The notes under the pieces are model-generated. The model was not told where the DNA came from. It ran no database searches and worked only from the letters and a program-made list of their open reading frames with translations. From Sphingomonas sp. LT1P40 (GTDB lineage Bacteria > Pseudomonadota > Alphaproteobacteria > Sphingomonadales > Sphingomonadaceae): a stretch of DNA of 64,000 nucleotides. The stretch covers positions 744,001-808,000 of the forward strand of contig NZ_JAXOJT010000001.1 in NCBI RefSeq assembly GCF_036663835.1. Direction: 5' to 3'. The translations under genes were made by a program, and so were the position numbers. Every line of letters starts with the position of its first letter. Within the stretch, counting starts at the first letter, position 1. Shown one piece after another: positions 1-8,208 of this stretch.

Positions 1-2
1 CC

Positions 3-2237
3 ACGGTGGCCGCGACCGCATTGTGGCTGCAAAGCGAGGCGCTGATCCGCTCACGCGATGCCAAGGCTGCGGCACCGCGCATAGCACGCGCGTTGAAACT
101 GATCGGCGGAAATCCGGAACCCAGCAAATTGCGCGGCGACCTGTTGCTCGCCCGGGCCGGTGTCCAGCATGAGCAGAACCGCCCGGCCGAGGCGCTCGCG
201 TCGTTGCAGGAAGCGTTCCAGATATTCGGACAGGTTGGCGAAAAGCGCAGCCAGTCGATCGCGCTGCAAACCATCGCCAACCTCTACACCGAGGCCAACG
301 ATCTGGTCAGCGCGGACAAATATTTTAAACAGGCAGCCGAGATTTACGAGGGCGATCCGCGGCTGTTGCTGTTCCTGTACAATAATCGCGGCAATGTCCT
401 GATCCGGCTGGAGCGCAATGCTGCGGCGTCGGCGCAATATCAACAGGCGCTGACGGTCGCGCGCAGCCTGCGCAGCGAATCGCTGTTGCCGCCGATCCTG
501 ACCAATCTGGCGCGCTCGCTGGTGCTGGAACAGAAATATGATCCAGCGGACGCGCTCATCAGCGAAGCGCTGGCGATCGTGCGTCGGGGCAGCGCCGGCG
601 GCGGCGCGGAGTCGCAGCTTCTGGCAATCTCCGCCGGCTCGGCACTCGCTCGCGGACGCCTTACCCAGGCGCGCTCGCTGATCGAGCGCAGCTTTGCCGG
701 GGTCGATCTTGCCAATACACCGATCGCCTATCGGGACGCGCATCTGACGGCGTACAGCATCTATCGTGAGCTTGGCGAAGGGGCGAAAGCGCTTCCGCAT
801 CTGGAGCGCGTGCGCAAGCTGGGCGACGATGCAGCACAGCTGGCGACATCGACCAACATGGCGCTGATGGCGGCGCGGTTCGACTTTGCGGGCCAGGAAT
901 TGCGGATCGCCAATCTGAAGGCCGAAGAGCTGCGACGCTCAGCCGAGTTCCAACGCACGATCTTCATCGGGCTGGGCGGCGCGACGCTCATCATCATCAC
1001 GTTGCTGAGCATCGGCCTGTTCACGATCCGGCGCAGCCGCAATCAGGTGCGCGATGCCAATATCGAACTCAACCAGACCAACACCGCGCTCGAAAAAGCG
1101 CTGAAGGCGAAGACCGAATTCCTGGCGACGACCAGCCACGAAATCCGCACGCCGTTGAACGGCATCCTAGGGATGACGCAGATCATGCTGCGAGATCCCG
1201 CGATGCGCGATGAAACGCGCGACCGGCTGAGCATCGTCCATGGCGCGGGGATGACGATGCGCGCGCTGGTCGATGATATCCTCGACGTGGCGAAGATGGA
1301 GACCGGCAATCTGACGGTCGAAATGGCGGCCACCGACCTGCACGACACGTTGAAGGACGTGACGCGGATGTGGGACGAGCAGGCGCGCGGCAAGGGACTG
1401 GGCTTCACCCTCGACCTGAGTGCCGCGCCGCGCTGGGTCGAAACCGATGCCGGACGGTTGCGGCAGATGCTGTTCAACCTGCTGTCCAACGCGCTCAAAT
1501 TCACCGAGAGCGGGCAGGTCGGGGTCGCGGTCGACGGTGCGGACGGTCGTCTGCGCATCGCGGTTTCGGATTCCGGGATCGGCATTCCGGCGGACAAGCA
1601 TGACGAAATCTTCGAATCCTTCCGTCAGGTCGATGCCGGTACGACGCGCAAATTCGGTGGAACCGGGCTGGGTCTGGCGATCGTGCGCAACCTCGCAATC
1701 GCACTGGGCGGCGAGGTGTCGGTACGCAGCGTCGAAGGCGAGGGGACGACCTTTATCGTCGATCTGCCGCTGATCGAAGCGACCGCCCCTGCCGCTAGCG
1801 CGCCGGTTGAGGGCGTGGGCGAGTCGATCGTGGTGCTCGATCGCAACCCGATTGCGCGCGGCATGCTGCGCACATTGCTTGCACCGAAGTTCGACGATGT
1901 TCAGTTTGCCGCGTCGCCGGAAGAAGCGCTGGCCGCGATTTCGGAAGGACAGGCCTTTGTCCTGCTTGCCGAAGAAGCCACGCTGAAAGCGGCGGGCGAA
2001 GATGCCGTCGCGGTCTTGGCCGATCTCGTCACGGCGGCATCGGCGAAAAATGCGCGAACGGCGGTTTTGTGGGCGAAGCCGGACGGGGCGACGCTCGCCG
2101 CGCTGGCGACTACGGGCGTGAAACGGGTGATCGCCAAACCGGTGGCGGGTGCGGCGCTGATCGAAGCGCTGATTGCAGACCGCGAAGAAAATTGTGCGAC
2201 AAATCGCGCATCGAAGCTTGTTTCACAGGCGGCATAG
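3..2237 (+). CDS. TPR-containing hybrid sensor histidine kinase, 5' end outside window
   Basis: The reading frame is open to the left edge, so the N-terminus is missing. Residues of about 1-280 form helical TPR-like repeats, followed by one membrane helix near residues 316-342. The HisKA H-box SHEIRTPLNG has its phospho-His near residue 378. An HATPase domain follows with NLLSNALKF, DSGIGIP and GTGLGLAI. The C-terminal receiver-like domain (about 608-730) appears degenerate: the usual phospho-Asp strand reads FVLLAEEAT, although the late lysine (IAKPVAG) remains. It probably senses an envelope or cytoplasmic cue through the TPRs and phosphorylates a partner, most simply the receiver protein encoded 62 nt downstream. 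The ligand is unknown. Confidence 0.93.
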   Translation, partial: TVAATALWLQSEALIRSRDAKAAAPRIARALKLIGGNPEPSKLRGDLLLARAGVQHEQNRPAEALASLQEAFQIFGQVGEKRSQSIALQTIANLYTEANDLVSADKYFKQAAEIYEGDPRLLLFLYNNRGNVLIRLERNAAASAQYQQALTVARSLRSESLLPPILTNLARSLVLEQKYDPADALISEALAIVRRGSAGGGAESQLLAISAGSALARGRLTQARSLIERSFAGVDLANTPIAYRDAHLTAYSIYRELGEGAKALPHLERVRKLGDDAAQLATSTNMALMAARFDFAGQELRIANLKAEELRRSAEFQRTIFIGLGGATLIIITLLSIGLFTIRRSRNQVRDANIELNQTNTALEKALKAKTEFLATTSHEIRTPLNGILGMTQIMLRDPAMRDETRDRLSIVHGAGMTMRALVDDILDVAKMETGNLTVEMAATDLHDTLKDVTRMWDEQARGKGLGFTLDLSAAPRWVETDAGRLRQMLFNLLSNALKFTESGQVGVAVDGADGRLRIAVSDSGIGIPADKHDEIFESFRQVDAGTTRKFGGTGLGLAIVRNLAIALGGEVSVRSVEGEGTTFIVDLPLIEATAPAASAPVEGVGESIVVLDRNPIARGMLRTLLAPKFDDVQFAASPEEALAAISEGQAFVLLAEEATLKAAGEDAVAVLADLVTAASAKNARTAVLWAKPDGATLAALATTGVKRVIAKPVAGAALIEALIADREENCATNRASKLVSQAA

Positions 2238-2299
2238 GACGATAGCACACATATGACATTCTCGTTCCGCACGTCTGGCGACAAGGCCCCGGTCCGCCA

Positions 2300-2692
2300 A
2301 TGAATATCCTGTTCATCGAGGACGATCCGATGAACCGGCGGGTGGTGCGCGACATGCTAAACGTGGCGGGCGCGACGATGGCCGAAGCGGAGCATGCCGA
2401 GGAGGGGCTCCGCAAGATCGAAGCCGAGGATTACGACGTCATTCTGGTCGATCTGCGCATGCCCGGCATGGACGGGATCGAAGCGATCGAGCGCATCCGT
2501 GCGCGCGGCGATGCCAAGGCGGAATTGCCGATCGTCGTGGTGACGGCGGACACGGCAGTCGATCTGCGCGAACGCTGCCTCACCGCAGGGGCGGACGAAG
2601 TGTTGTTCAAGCCGGTGGCGATGGACGCGCTGTTCGACACCATCGGCCGCGTGCTGGCGCTGCGCAGCGGCGGCGAAGGCATGTTGCTTTAG
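2300..2692 (+). CDS. Single-domain response regulator (CheY-like receiver)
   Basis: This 130-aa protein consists of one receiver domain with no output domain. The acidic pocket is E7-D8-D9, the phosphoacceptor is D51 in VILVDLRMPGMDG, and the conserved lysine lies in LFKPVAMD. It follows the hybrid kinase on the same strand after a short gap and is probably co-transcribed with it. Because the kinase's own receiver seems to lack a phosphoacceptor, this protein may be the real phosphoryl acceptor or a shuttle to a phosphotransferase. It could equally act by protein-protein contact. Confidence 0.92.
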   Translation: MNILFIEDDPMNRRVVRDMLNVAGATMAEAEHAEEGLRKIEAEDYDVILVDLRMPGMDGIEAIERIRARGDAKAELPIVVVTADTAVDLRERCLTAGADEVLFKPVAMDALFDTIGRVLALRSGGEGMLL

Positions 2693-2770
2693 GGTTCGAT
2701 CGCTCACGCGAATGCGGTTTCGGTCGAATGTGAAATCTCCATAGCGTGATGACATCACGCTGATGTTCTC

Positions 2771-2849
2771 GTCACCCCGGGCTTGACCCGGGGTCCCGCT
2801 TCTTCGAACGTTCGCCATTAGCGGGACCCCGGGTCAAGCCCGGGGTGAC
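2771..2849. repeat. 79-bp dispersed palindrome, copy 1
   Basis: Two perfect 30-bp inverted arms (2771-2800 and 2820-2849) flank a 19-bp centre. Each arm is itself a hairpin built on CCCCGGG/CCCGGGG. The centre holds the 10-bp palindrome CGAACGTTCG. A second copy with identical arms and an inverted centre lies at 9165-9243. The element sits between the convergent receiver and oxygenase genes and resembles bacterial REP-type intergenic palindromes. Confidence 0.9.
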
Positions 2850-2880
2850 GGGGTTTGAGCTGAAGTAACCATGGTCTAAA

Positions 2881-2902
2881 TCCTCTCCCTGACGGGAGAG
2901 GA
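2881..2902. terminator. Hairpin between convergent genes
   Basis: TCCTCTCCC and GGGAGAGGA pair as a 9-bp stem around a TGAC loop, between the receiver gene (+) and the oxygenase gene (-). T-runs on either side are short, so it may be a bidirectional terminator or simply another intergenic palindrome. Confidence 0.45.
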
Positions 2903-2911
2903 TTACACGCA

Positions 2912-3610
2912 TCAATACGTCTTGATCGGCATGCTGATCCACGGGTGTTCCCTGAACCATTTCGTGATGATGTATTTCACCCCGGCCACCACCGGTGTTC
3001 CTTCGTGCAGGGTCGCCGGGTTGGGTGCGCCGTCGGGCTTCATGTTGTTCCATGCGAGCAGCATCCCGCGCTTGGGCGCGACGCGAATGCCGGCCTGGGG
3101 AAACCAGGTCGCGCCGCCCTCTTCGACGTCGTTCAGGTAGATCATTGCGGTCCAGGTGCGCTGGCCGCCCGATGCCTTCATCGCCGCCCAATATTCCTGA
3201 TTCTCGCTAAACCAGTCATAATGCGCGCGAAATTGCTGGCCGGGCGCATAACGCTGCCCCTGCATCGTCTCGCCATGTTCGGGGGGCGTCCCGATCAGAC
3301 TGGCCATGCGTTCGTCGATCGCGCGAACTTCGGGTGCCCAGCGGTCGAGGTCGCAGCTTTCGCTGGTCCGGAAATAGGGATCGTCCGATGCCGCGAGCAG
3401 CGTCGACGGGCGGCGGTTGACGTCGATCAGGCGGATCAGCGTGTCGCATTCCGCGTCGCTCAGGAAATTCTGATAATAATAGATTTGCGCGGCATCGACC
3501 TTGGCCTTGCGCACCGACGGATGGGCTTCGAGCCGTGCGGTAATCGTCTGGGACACGCGCGCGCGGGCCATCGAGGCACCGCCCTGTTTGGGTTTTGCGA
3601 AGATACTCAT
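2912..3610 (-). CDS. 2OG-Fe(II) oxygenase, prolyl 4-hydroxylase-like
   Basis: A 232-aa protein with the prolyl 4-hydroxylase alpha-subunit fold signature. The iron ligands are H130 and D132 (RAHYDWF) and H202 (ATLHEGTPV), and K212 is placed to bind 2-oxoglutarate. Family members hydroxylate proline or other residues using O2 and 2-oxoglutarate; the substrate here is unknown. I chose the ATG at 3610 (MSIFAKPK); an internal ATG at 3571 has a somewhat better purine stretch upstream and is possible. There is no signal peptide, so it should be cytoplasmic. It lies downstream of the RcnB-like gene on the same strand, about 100 nt away. Confidence 0.88.
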   Translation of the reverse strand: MSIFAKPKQGGASMARARVSQTITARLEAHPSVRKAKVDAAQIYYYQNFLSDAECDTLIRLIDVNRRPSTLLAASDDPYFRTSESCDLDRWAPEVRAIDERMASLIGTPPEHGETMQGQRYAPGQQFRAHYDWFSENQEYWAAMKASGGQRTWTAMIYLNDVEEGGATWFPQAGIRVAPKRGMLLAWNNMKPDGAPNPATLHEGTPVVAGVKYIITKWFREHPWISMPIKTY

Positions 3611-3710
3611 GGGCTGCCAACTTGCCGAGGCGGGCCTGAAACGCAAGAGGCCCGGTCGTTGCCGACCGGGCCTCCCCGTGACGATCTGATCACACGACGA
3701 TCTGTCTGGG

Positions 3711-4607
3711 TTACCAGAAGATGTCGTATTCGACGTCGACCACTTCACCGCTGTAAATGTCCACCAACAGCGCGTCGTTGTAATAACGCACCCAGCGATA
3801 GTCGCCATAAGCCGGTGGCAGGCGGTAGTAGAACGGATCATTGATCCAGTAGTTCGACGAAAACAGCATCGAACCCAGGGTCAAGCCGATCGAAAAGCGG
3901 CGATAGCCATAGTTCCAGCCCGACGGCGCATAATAGCGCGGCAGACGGAAGATGTTGCGGTTCTGGCGGCGGTAATTGCCCCAATTATAGCGGTTGTCGC
4001 CGCGCCAGCCGCGGTTCCAGTCGCGGCGATCGCCACGACGGTCCTGACGGTAATCCTGACGATCGCCGCGCCGGTCCTGACGATAGTCCTGACGATCGCC
4101 ACGACGGTCCTGCCGGAAATCCTGGCGGTCGCCACGACGGTCCTGCTGGTATTGGCGCGGGGTCACCTGACCCTGACGCAGGTCGCGGCGATCCTCACGC
4201 CGTTCCTGACGGAAGCCCTGCTGGTCGCCACGCTGTTCCTGACGGAAATCACGACGATCCTCGCGGCGCTCCTGCCGGAAGGCCGGTGCGCCACCCTGCT
4301 GGCCGAGCTGGCGGCGTGGAGCCTGTCCCTGTTGCGGTGCCTGATACTGGCGCTGCGGTGCAGCCTGACGCGGCTGCTGCTGGAACTGCCGCGGTGCCGG
4401 TGCCGGGGCCTGCTGCTGTGGCTGGGCAACGCGCTGCTGCTGACGTTGCTCGCGGACCTGTTGACGCTGCTCACGAAATTGCTGGCGCTGCTCGCCACCG
4501 CCACGTGCCTCGCCACGGCCCTGTCGTTGTCCACGTTCCTGCGCCGTGGCGGCAACGGGGGTCAATATGGTCGCGCCGATCAACGCAGCCAGAATAAACT
4601 TCTTCAT
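3711..4607 (-). CDS. RcnB-family periplasmic protein with RGD/Q-rich repeats
   Basis: A 298-aa protein that starts with a signal peptide (MKKFILAALIG...ATAQE), continues through a Gln/Arg/Pro-rich disordered region and four imperfect 11-residue units of the type RRGDRQDYRQD, and ends in a Tyr/Trp-rich RcnB-like domain (WVRYYNDALLVDI). RcnB in E. coli is a periplasmic protein affecting Ni/Co homeostasis; the sphingomonad relatives are uncharacterised. The ATG at 4607 is favoured over an upstream TTG because GGAGGA lies 6 nt before it and the signal peptide begins there. The opposite strand is also open here, but only because of the repeat composition. Confidence 0.85.
   Translation of the reverse strand: MKKFILAALIGATILTPVAATAQERGQRQGRGEARGGGEQRQQFREQRQQVREQRQQQRVAQPQQQAPAPAPRQFQQQPRQAAPQRQYQAPQQGQAPRRQLGQQGGAPAFRQERREDRRDFRQEQRGDQQGFRQERREDRRDLRQGQVTPRQYQQDRRGDRQDFRQDRRGDRQDYRQDRRGDRQDYRQDRRGDRRDWNRGWRGDNRYNWGNYRRQNRNIFRLPRYYAPSGWNYGYRRFSIGLTLGSMLFSSNYWINDPFYYRLPPAYGDYRWVRYYNDALLVDIYSGEVVDVEYDIFW
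4028..4159 (-). repeat. 33-bp tandem repeats inside the RcnB-like gene
   Basis: Four consecutive 33-bp units (4028-4060, 4061-4093, 4094-4126, and a diverged 4127-4159) begin with GATCGCC or GGTCGCC and encode 11-residue RRGDRQDYRQD-type units. Similar but more diverged units continue to about 4270. The unit length being a multiple of three points to protein-level repeat expansion. Confidence 0.85.
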
Positions 4608-4712
4608 CTCAGTCCTCCGCTCCCGGCTCACCACCGGCGTTCAGAATAAATGCCTTCTGCACCGAGTCGGCTGACGCGTGTCTGAATTGCGTTGAAAGCA
4701 TTGCGAAAGGAT

Positions 4713-5252
4713 TCACCTTGCCGCGTCGGGCGCGGGGGCTTGGTCCGCGTCGAGCGCCGGAGCCTGCCCGCTGTCCTCGTCCTGCGCCGATTCTACTTCA
4801 CCGCGCGCCATCCGCGCGGCGCGTCCGATCGCCTCGATCAGCCGGGGATAGATGCCGCAGCGGCATAAATTGGTGATCGCGGCGGTGATGTCCTCGTCGG
4901 ACGGGTTGCGATTTTTCCGCAACAGCGCCGCAGCCGCCATCACCATGCCGGGGATGCAGTAACCGCACTGCCCGACATTGGCGGCGAGGAACGCCTGTTG
5001 CACCGGATGGCCGCGATTTTCGGACAAACCCTCGATCGTTGTCACGAATGTGCCCTCGATCGATCCGATCGTCACCTGACAGGATCGCACCGCCGCGCCG
5101 TCGATATCGACGGTACAGGCCCCGCAATGGCCGGTGCCGCAACCATATTTGGTGCCGGTCAGGTTGGATGCGTCGCGCAGCGCCCACAGCAAGGGCGTGC
5201 GGGCGTCGAGCTTGTATTCGACTGGCTGATTGTTGACGGTGAAGCGGGTCAT
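4713..5252 (-). CDS. [2Fe-2S] small subunit of a xanthine dehydrogenase-family enzyme
   Basis: A 179-aa protein like isoquinoline 1-oxidoreductase alpha (IorA) and other small subunits of molybdenum hydroxylases. The plant-type cluster is bound by C38, C43, C46 and C58 (YGCGTGHCGAC) and the second cluster by C96, C99, C130 and C132 (QCGYCIPG, CRCG). It would carry electrons from a molybdopterin large subunit. No large subunit is present in this window, so it is an orphan or works with one encoded elsewhere. The last 30 or so residues are an acidic, Ala/Pro-rich tail that is not part of the usual domain. Confidence 0.9.
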   Translation of the reverse strand: MTRFTVNNQPVEYKLDARTPLLWALRDASNLTGTKYGCGTGHCGACTVDIDGAAVRSCQVTIGSIEGTFVTTIEGLSENRGHPVQQAFLAANVGQCGYCIPGMVMAAAALLRKNRNPSDEDITAAITNLCRCGIYPRLIEAIGRAARMARGEVESAQDEDSGQAPALDADQAPAPDAAR

Positions 5253-5296
5253 GCGGGAACAGTCTAGCGCGGAAGCCTCCGGAAACCCAAGCTCGA

Positions 5297-5539
5297 TCAG
5301 CTTCCCTTCAACCGTTGCAGCATCGCACGCAAGGACGCGGCGAGCGAGCGCGGTTCGTCCGTCGCGTTTCCATCGAGCAAGGCGGCTACGGTTTCATAAT
5401 GTTCGGCCATTTCGTCATGAATGCGGCGTGCGCGTTCGCTCGCGGCGTGCCGGACGCGGCGGCGTTCGTCGCGGGCGCGAGCGCGGAAATAGCGTGCATC
5501 GCTCTCCCGCGCCGCATCATATGCTGCTGGATTGTTCAT
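5297..5539 (-). CDS. Small charged hypothetical protein downstream of tadG-like gene
   Basis: An 80-aa, Arg/Ala/Glu-rich helical protein (MNNPAAYDAARESDARYFRA...) that I do not recognise. A run of six G residues sits 3-8 nt before this ATG. An in-frame ATG at 5557 would add MKQGGN and overlaps the stop codon of the TadG-like gene as ATGA, so the protein may be 86 aa and translationally coupled. It has no membrane segment. Its position as third gene of the TadE-TadG operon suggests co-expression; its role is unknown. Confidence 0.7.
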   Translation of the reverse strand: MNNPAAYDAARESDARYFRARARDERRRVRHAASERARRIHDEMAEHYETVAALLDGNATDEPRSLAASLRAMLQRLKGS

Positions 5540-5553
5540 ATTCCCCCCTTGTT

Positions 5554-7158
5554 TCATAAGACGAGCACCGGCTTGCCGCAGCGATAGCCATCGACCCGGA
5601 CATGCGCGGTGCCGATGCTGAGCCCGGCAAAGGCGAGCAGCTGGAACAACGCGGTCTCCAGTGCGGGCGCGACCTGCAACAGGCGCGTGGCAATCTGTCC
5701 CTGGCCTGGCAGGCCAATGCCCAAGCCGAGGCCGAGGATGTTCACATCGATCTGCGTCGATTGCAGCGTGGTGCCCAGCAAATTGGTGACACCATCGGTG
5801 GTGGCGATCGCCTTCATCTGGTGCGCGACAATCTCGGCCCTGGTGAAGCTGAGATTCTGCCAGTTCGACGCTTCGAGGGCGCCAAACGCCTTGGCATCGA
5901 CCGAGATCAGCGGTGCGCGGATCAGCGGCGCAGGGGTCAGCGCGGCGGCGGACGCCGGGATCGGATCGCCGACGGCGAGATCGGCGATCGCCAGTCGCGC
6001 AACCCCGGCGCGGGCACGCACGGCGGCGGTGTCGCGCGGCGCGCATGGCACGGCATCCAGAATCGCGCGGGCGGGTGCGACTTCAGCGGCGAGCGGGAGT
6101 TTGACGGCCAGACCAAGCAACGGTCCGACTTCGGCGACGAGGTTGACCCGCGCTTGCGCCGTGCTGACCTCCACCCCGCCGCGATCATTGACGACCATCC
6201 ACGGGCTGGACTGTATCGTCTCGCCGATCTTGATTTCGGCGCGAACCGACGCGAGGCCGGGGATGCTGCCCGCGAGATCGAGCGCGACAATGTGATCGCG
6301 GTTGGCGACCGACAGCATGGCACCCAGCAAGTCGCTGGCGCGAACGCGGGCGAGCAGCGCGGACGCGCCGCCGCTCCCCGTATTGCCCGCGCCGGCCATG
6401 TCGAGGCCGATCAGATCGCCGAGCCGCAGCGAGCGTGGCGTGCCGTTGATACCGGCCGCGACCGCGCCCAGCCCGTGACCGCCGCTGGTATCGTCCAGCG
6501 CGCGCAGCAACACGGGTAGTGCGATCTGTTGCTCCAGCAGCTGGTCATAGGTCATCACGCCGAGATTCGCGCGCACCGCCACGGCGTCGAGAAAGGTGAA
6601 CAGGTTCAGATCGACCGTCGCCAGCCCCTGATAGCTCAGCAGCGAGAAGCCGACGCTCGATCCGGTCAGGCCGCGCGTGAGGGTGTTGACCAGCCCGTTA
6701 TCGAAGCTGGCCAGCCCGGAGCCGATCGAGATCGCGCCGAGATTGCGGCGGCTGGCGACGGCGCTGACGGTCGCATCGTTGAAGCGAAGCCCCAGCGCGC
6801 GGAGGAAATAGGCCTGATTGGGATAGGTGGCGGTGACGCGCACGGCGTCGTTCGCGCCCCCGGCGGTAAAGGCCCGGGCGCTGCCACTGCCGCTCACCGA
6901 TCCCGTGGCGACCTGCGTTGTCGCGGCACCTTCGGCACGGTTGGCCGAGAGAATAGCGTTTGCGCGAACGGTGGCGCTGGCCAGGTCTTGCGCGGCGGAG
7001 AGTGCTGCGGCGTCGACCGCGCCCTGCATCCGCCGCCGTTCGAGCGCGACCGCGCCGACATCGACCGCGGCGGCGGTGGCGGCGAGCAGGAAGGGGAGGG
7101 CGGATGCGACCATCACGGCCGTTGCGCCGCGACGATCGGTCGAGAGGCGGCGGGTCAT
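5554..7158 (-). CDS. TadG-like pilus-assembly protein (TadE/TadG family)
   Basis: A 534-aa protein with the class-III-signal-like start MTRRLSTDRRGATAVMV and one N-terminal membrane helix (about residues 11-38), then a large Ala-rich extracytoplasmic region. The motif AVDVGAVALERRRMQGAVDAA is typical of Tad-domain (TadG/DUF2134) proteins, which are minor pilins or surface proteins. The ATG at 7158 overlaps the stop of the preceding tadE-like gene as ATGA. No tadA/B/C, rcpA or flp genes are nearby, so its export machinery must be encoded elsewhere. Confidence 0.85.
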   Translation of the reverse strand: MTRRLSTDRRGATAVMVASALPFLLAATAAAVDVGAVALERRRMQGAVDAAALSAAQDLASATVRANAILSANRAEGAATTQVATGSVSGSGSARAFTAGGANDAVRVTATYPNQAYFLRALGLRFNDATVSAVASRRNLGAISIGSGLASFDNGLVNTLTRGLTGSSVGFSLLSYQGLATVDLNLFTFLDAVAVRANLGVMTYDQLLEQQIALPVLLRALDDTSGGHGLGAVAAGINGTPRSLRLGDLIGLDMAGAGNTGSGGASALLARVRASDLLGAMLSVANRDHIVALDLAGSIPGLASVRAEIKIGETIQSSPWMVVNDRGGVEVSTAQARVNLVAEVGPLLGLAVKLPLAAEVAPARAILDAVPCAPRDTAAVRARAGVARLAIADLAVGDPIPASAAALTPAPLIRAPLISVDAKAFGALEASNWQNLSFTRAEIVAHQMKAIATTDGVTNLLGTTLQSTQIDVNILGLGLGIGLPGQGQIATRLLQVAPALETALFQLLAFAGLSIGTAHVRVDGYRCGKPVLVL

Positions 7159-7565
7159 GCGCTGCCCTCCAGAATGACGCAATCGCGCGTGATGGTGCTG
7201 TCGGGCAGCGGGATGATGCGGGCGAACGAAAAGATCGGCAGCCACGATGCGTCATAGGCGATCCGCACGCGCAACCGCCCGCCTGCCTCGACCGTGGCGC
7301 TGACCTGGCTCAGCCGGTTGGCGCGGATCAGGAAATAGGCGGGGCCGTTCGCCGTGACGAAATCGGTGACCAGAGTCTGGCGTTCCGCCGTCGTCTCCCC
7401 GGCCACGCTGCGCCGCGCCGCGTCCGCCGCCAGTTGCTGCACCGAATGCGCCGCTCCGAAATAAAGGCCGAACGACAGCACACCGACCAGCAGGGCGAGG
7501 ATGACCGGCAACAGGATCGCAAACTCCACGATCGCCGTGCCGCGACGGTTTGAAACCAAACGCAT
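7155..7565 (-). CDS. TadE-like minor pilin
   Basis: A 136-aa protein beginning MRLVSNRRGTAIVEFAILLP, the classic TadE start in which a short basic leader with Gly is followed by a Glu-containing hydrophobic helix, as in prepilin-like proteins processed by TadV-type peptidases. The rest is an exposed domain of about 100 residues. It is the first gene of a three-gene operon with the TadG-like gene (4-nt overlap) and the small unknown ORF. Confidence 0.87.
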   Translation of the reverse strand: MRLVSNRRGTAIVEFAILLPVILALLVGVLSFGLYFGAAHSVQQLAADAARRSVAGETTAERQTLVTDFVTANGPAYFLIRANRLSQVSATVEAGGRLRVRIAYDASWLPIFSFARIIPLPDSTITRDCVILEGSA

Positions 7566-7713
7566 GGCAAATAACTCATTGTTCCGACAAAAATCTTTGA
7601 CGGCACAAGGTTAACGGCGATGAAGGGTCTGGCGGCCGATGGGTCCGATCCGGATGGGTCCGGGCGGCTCCGCGAGCGTCCGAGTGCGGCGGGAATATCC
7701 GGAACGGAGGCTT

Positions 7714-8163
7714 TTACGGCTTTGGCTGGAGCAGCGCACTGCGCAGGGTGCTGCAGACGATCTCGTCACGCTGGTTCAGCATCGTGTGGCGAAACGTGAC
7801 GATGCCTTGGCCCGGGCGCGATTTGGACGGGCGCAGTTCGATCACTTCGGTCTCGGCGCGCAGCGTGTCGCCGATAAACACCGGCTTTGGCATGCGTACT
7901 TCGTCATAGCCGAGATTGGCCACCAATGTGCCGAGCGTCGTGTCGCCGACCGAAATGCCGACCAGCAGCGCGAAGGTGAAAGTGCCATTGACGACGATTC
8001 GACCGAACTCGGTCGCGCCCGCATATTCGGCGTCGAGGTGAAGTGGCTGCGGATTGTGGGTAAGGGTGGAGACAAGCAGATTGTCGGTCTCGGTCACCGT
8101 ACGGCGCAGATCGTGGACGATGCGGTCGCCAACCTGCCATTCGTCGAAATACCGGCCTGCCAT
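7714..8163 (-). CDS. MaoC-family dehydratase
   Basis: A 149-aa single hotdog-fold protein. The hydratase-2 motif is visible as TETDNLL...THNPQPLHLD followed by FGRIVVNG, which carries the catalytic Asp/His pair of R-specific enoyl-CoA hydratases and mesaconyl/itaconyl-CoA hydratase-like proteins. It should add or remove water on an acyl-CoA in the cytoplasm. It lies just after the LysR gene on the same strand and faces the leucine-degradation cluster, so a link to branched-chain acyl-CoA turnover is possible but not shown. Confidence 0.88.
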   Translation of the reverse strand: MAGRYFDEWQVGDRIVHDLRRTVTETDNLLVSTLTHNPQPLHLDAEYAGATEFGRIVVNGTFTFALLVGISVGDTTLGTLVANLGYDEVRMPKPVFIGDTLRAETEVIELRPSKSRPGQGIVTFRHTMLNQRDEIVCSTLRSALLQPKP

Positions 8164-8208
8164 CGATACTCTCCCTTTGCCGTTCCCATAGCGAAAGCGG
8201 CGCGGGTG

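Noticed and set aside
3611..3841. 77-residue N-terminal extension of the prolyl hydroxylase-like protein
   Set aside because: It overlaps the 3' end of the RcnB-like gene and has no sensible composition; ATG 3610 gives a normal length.
4028..4159. Regular 33-bp repeats considered as CRISPR
   Set aside because: Units are contiguous without spacers and lie in frame in a coding region; no cas genes are nearby.
4152..4649. Leu-rich plus-strand frame opposite the RcnB-like gene, resembling a membrane protein
   Set aside because: The Leu/Thr/Ala richness is the complement of Gln/Arg repeat codons. The minus strand has GGAGGA, a signal peptide and a known domain.
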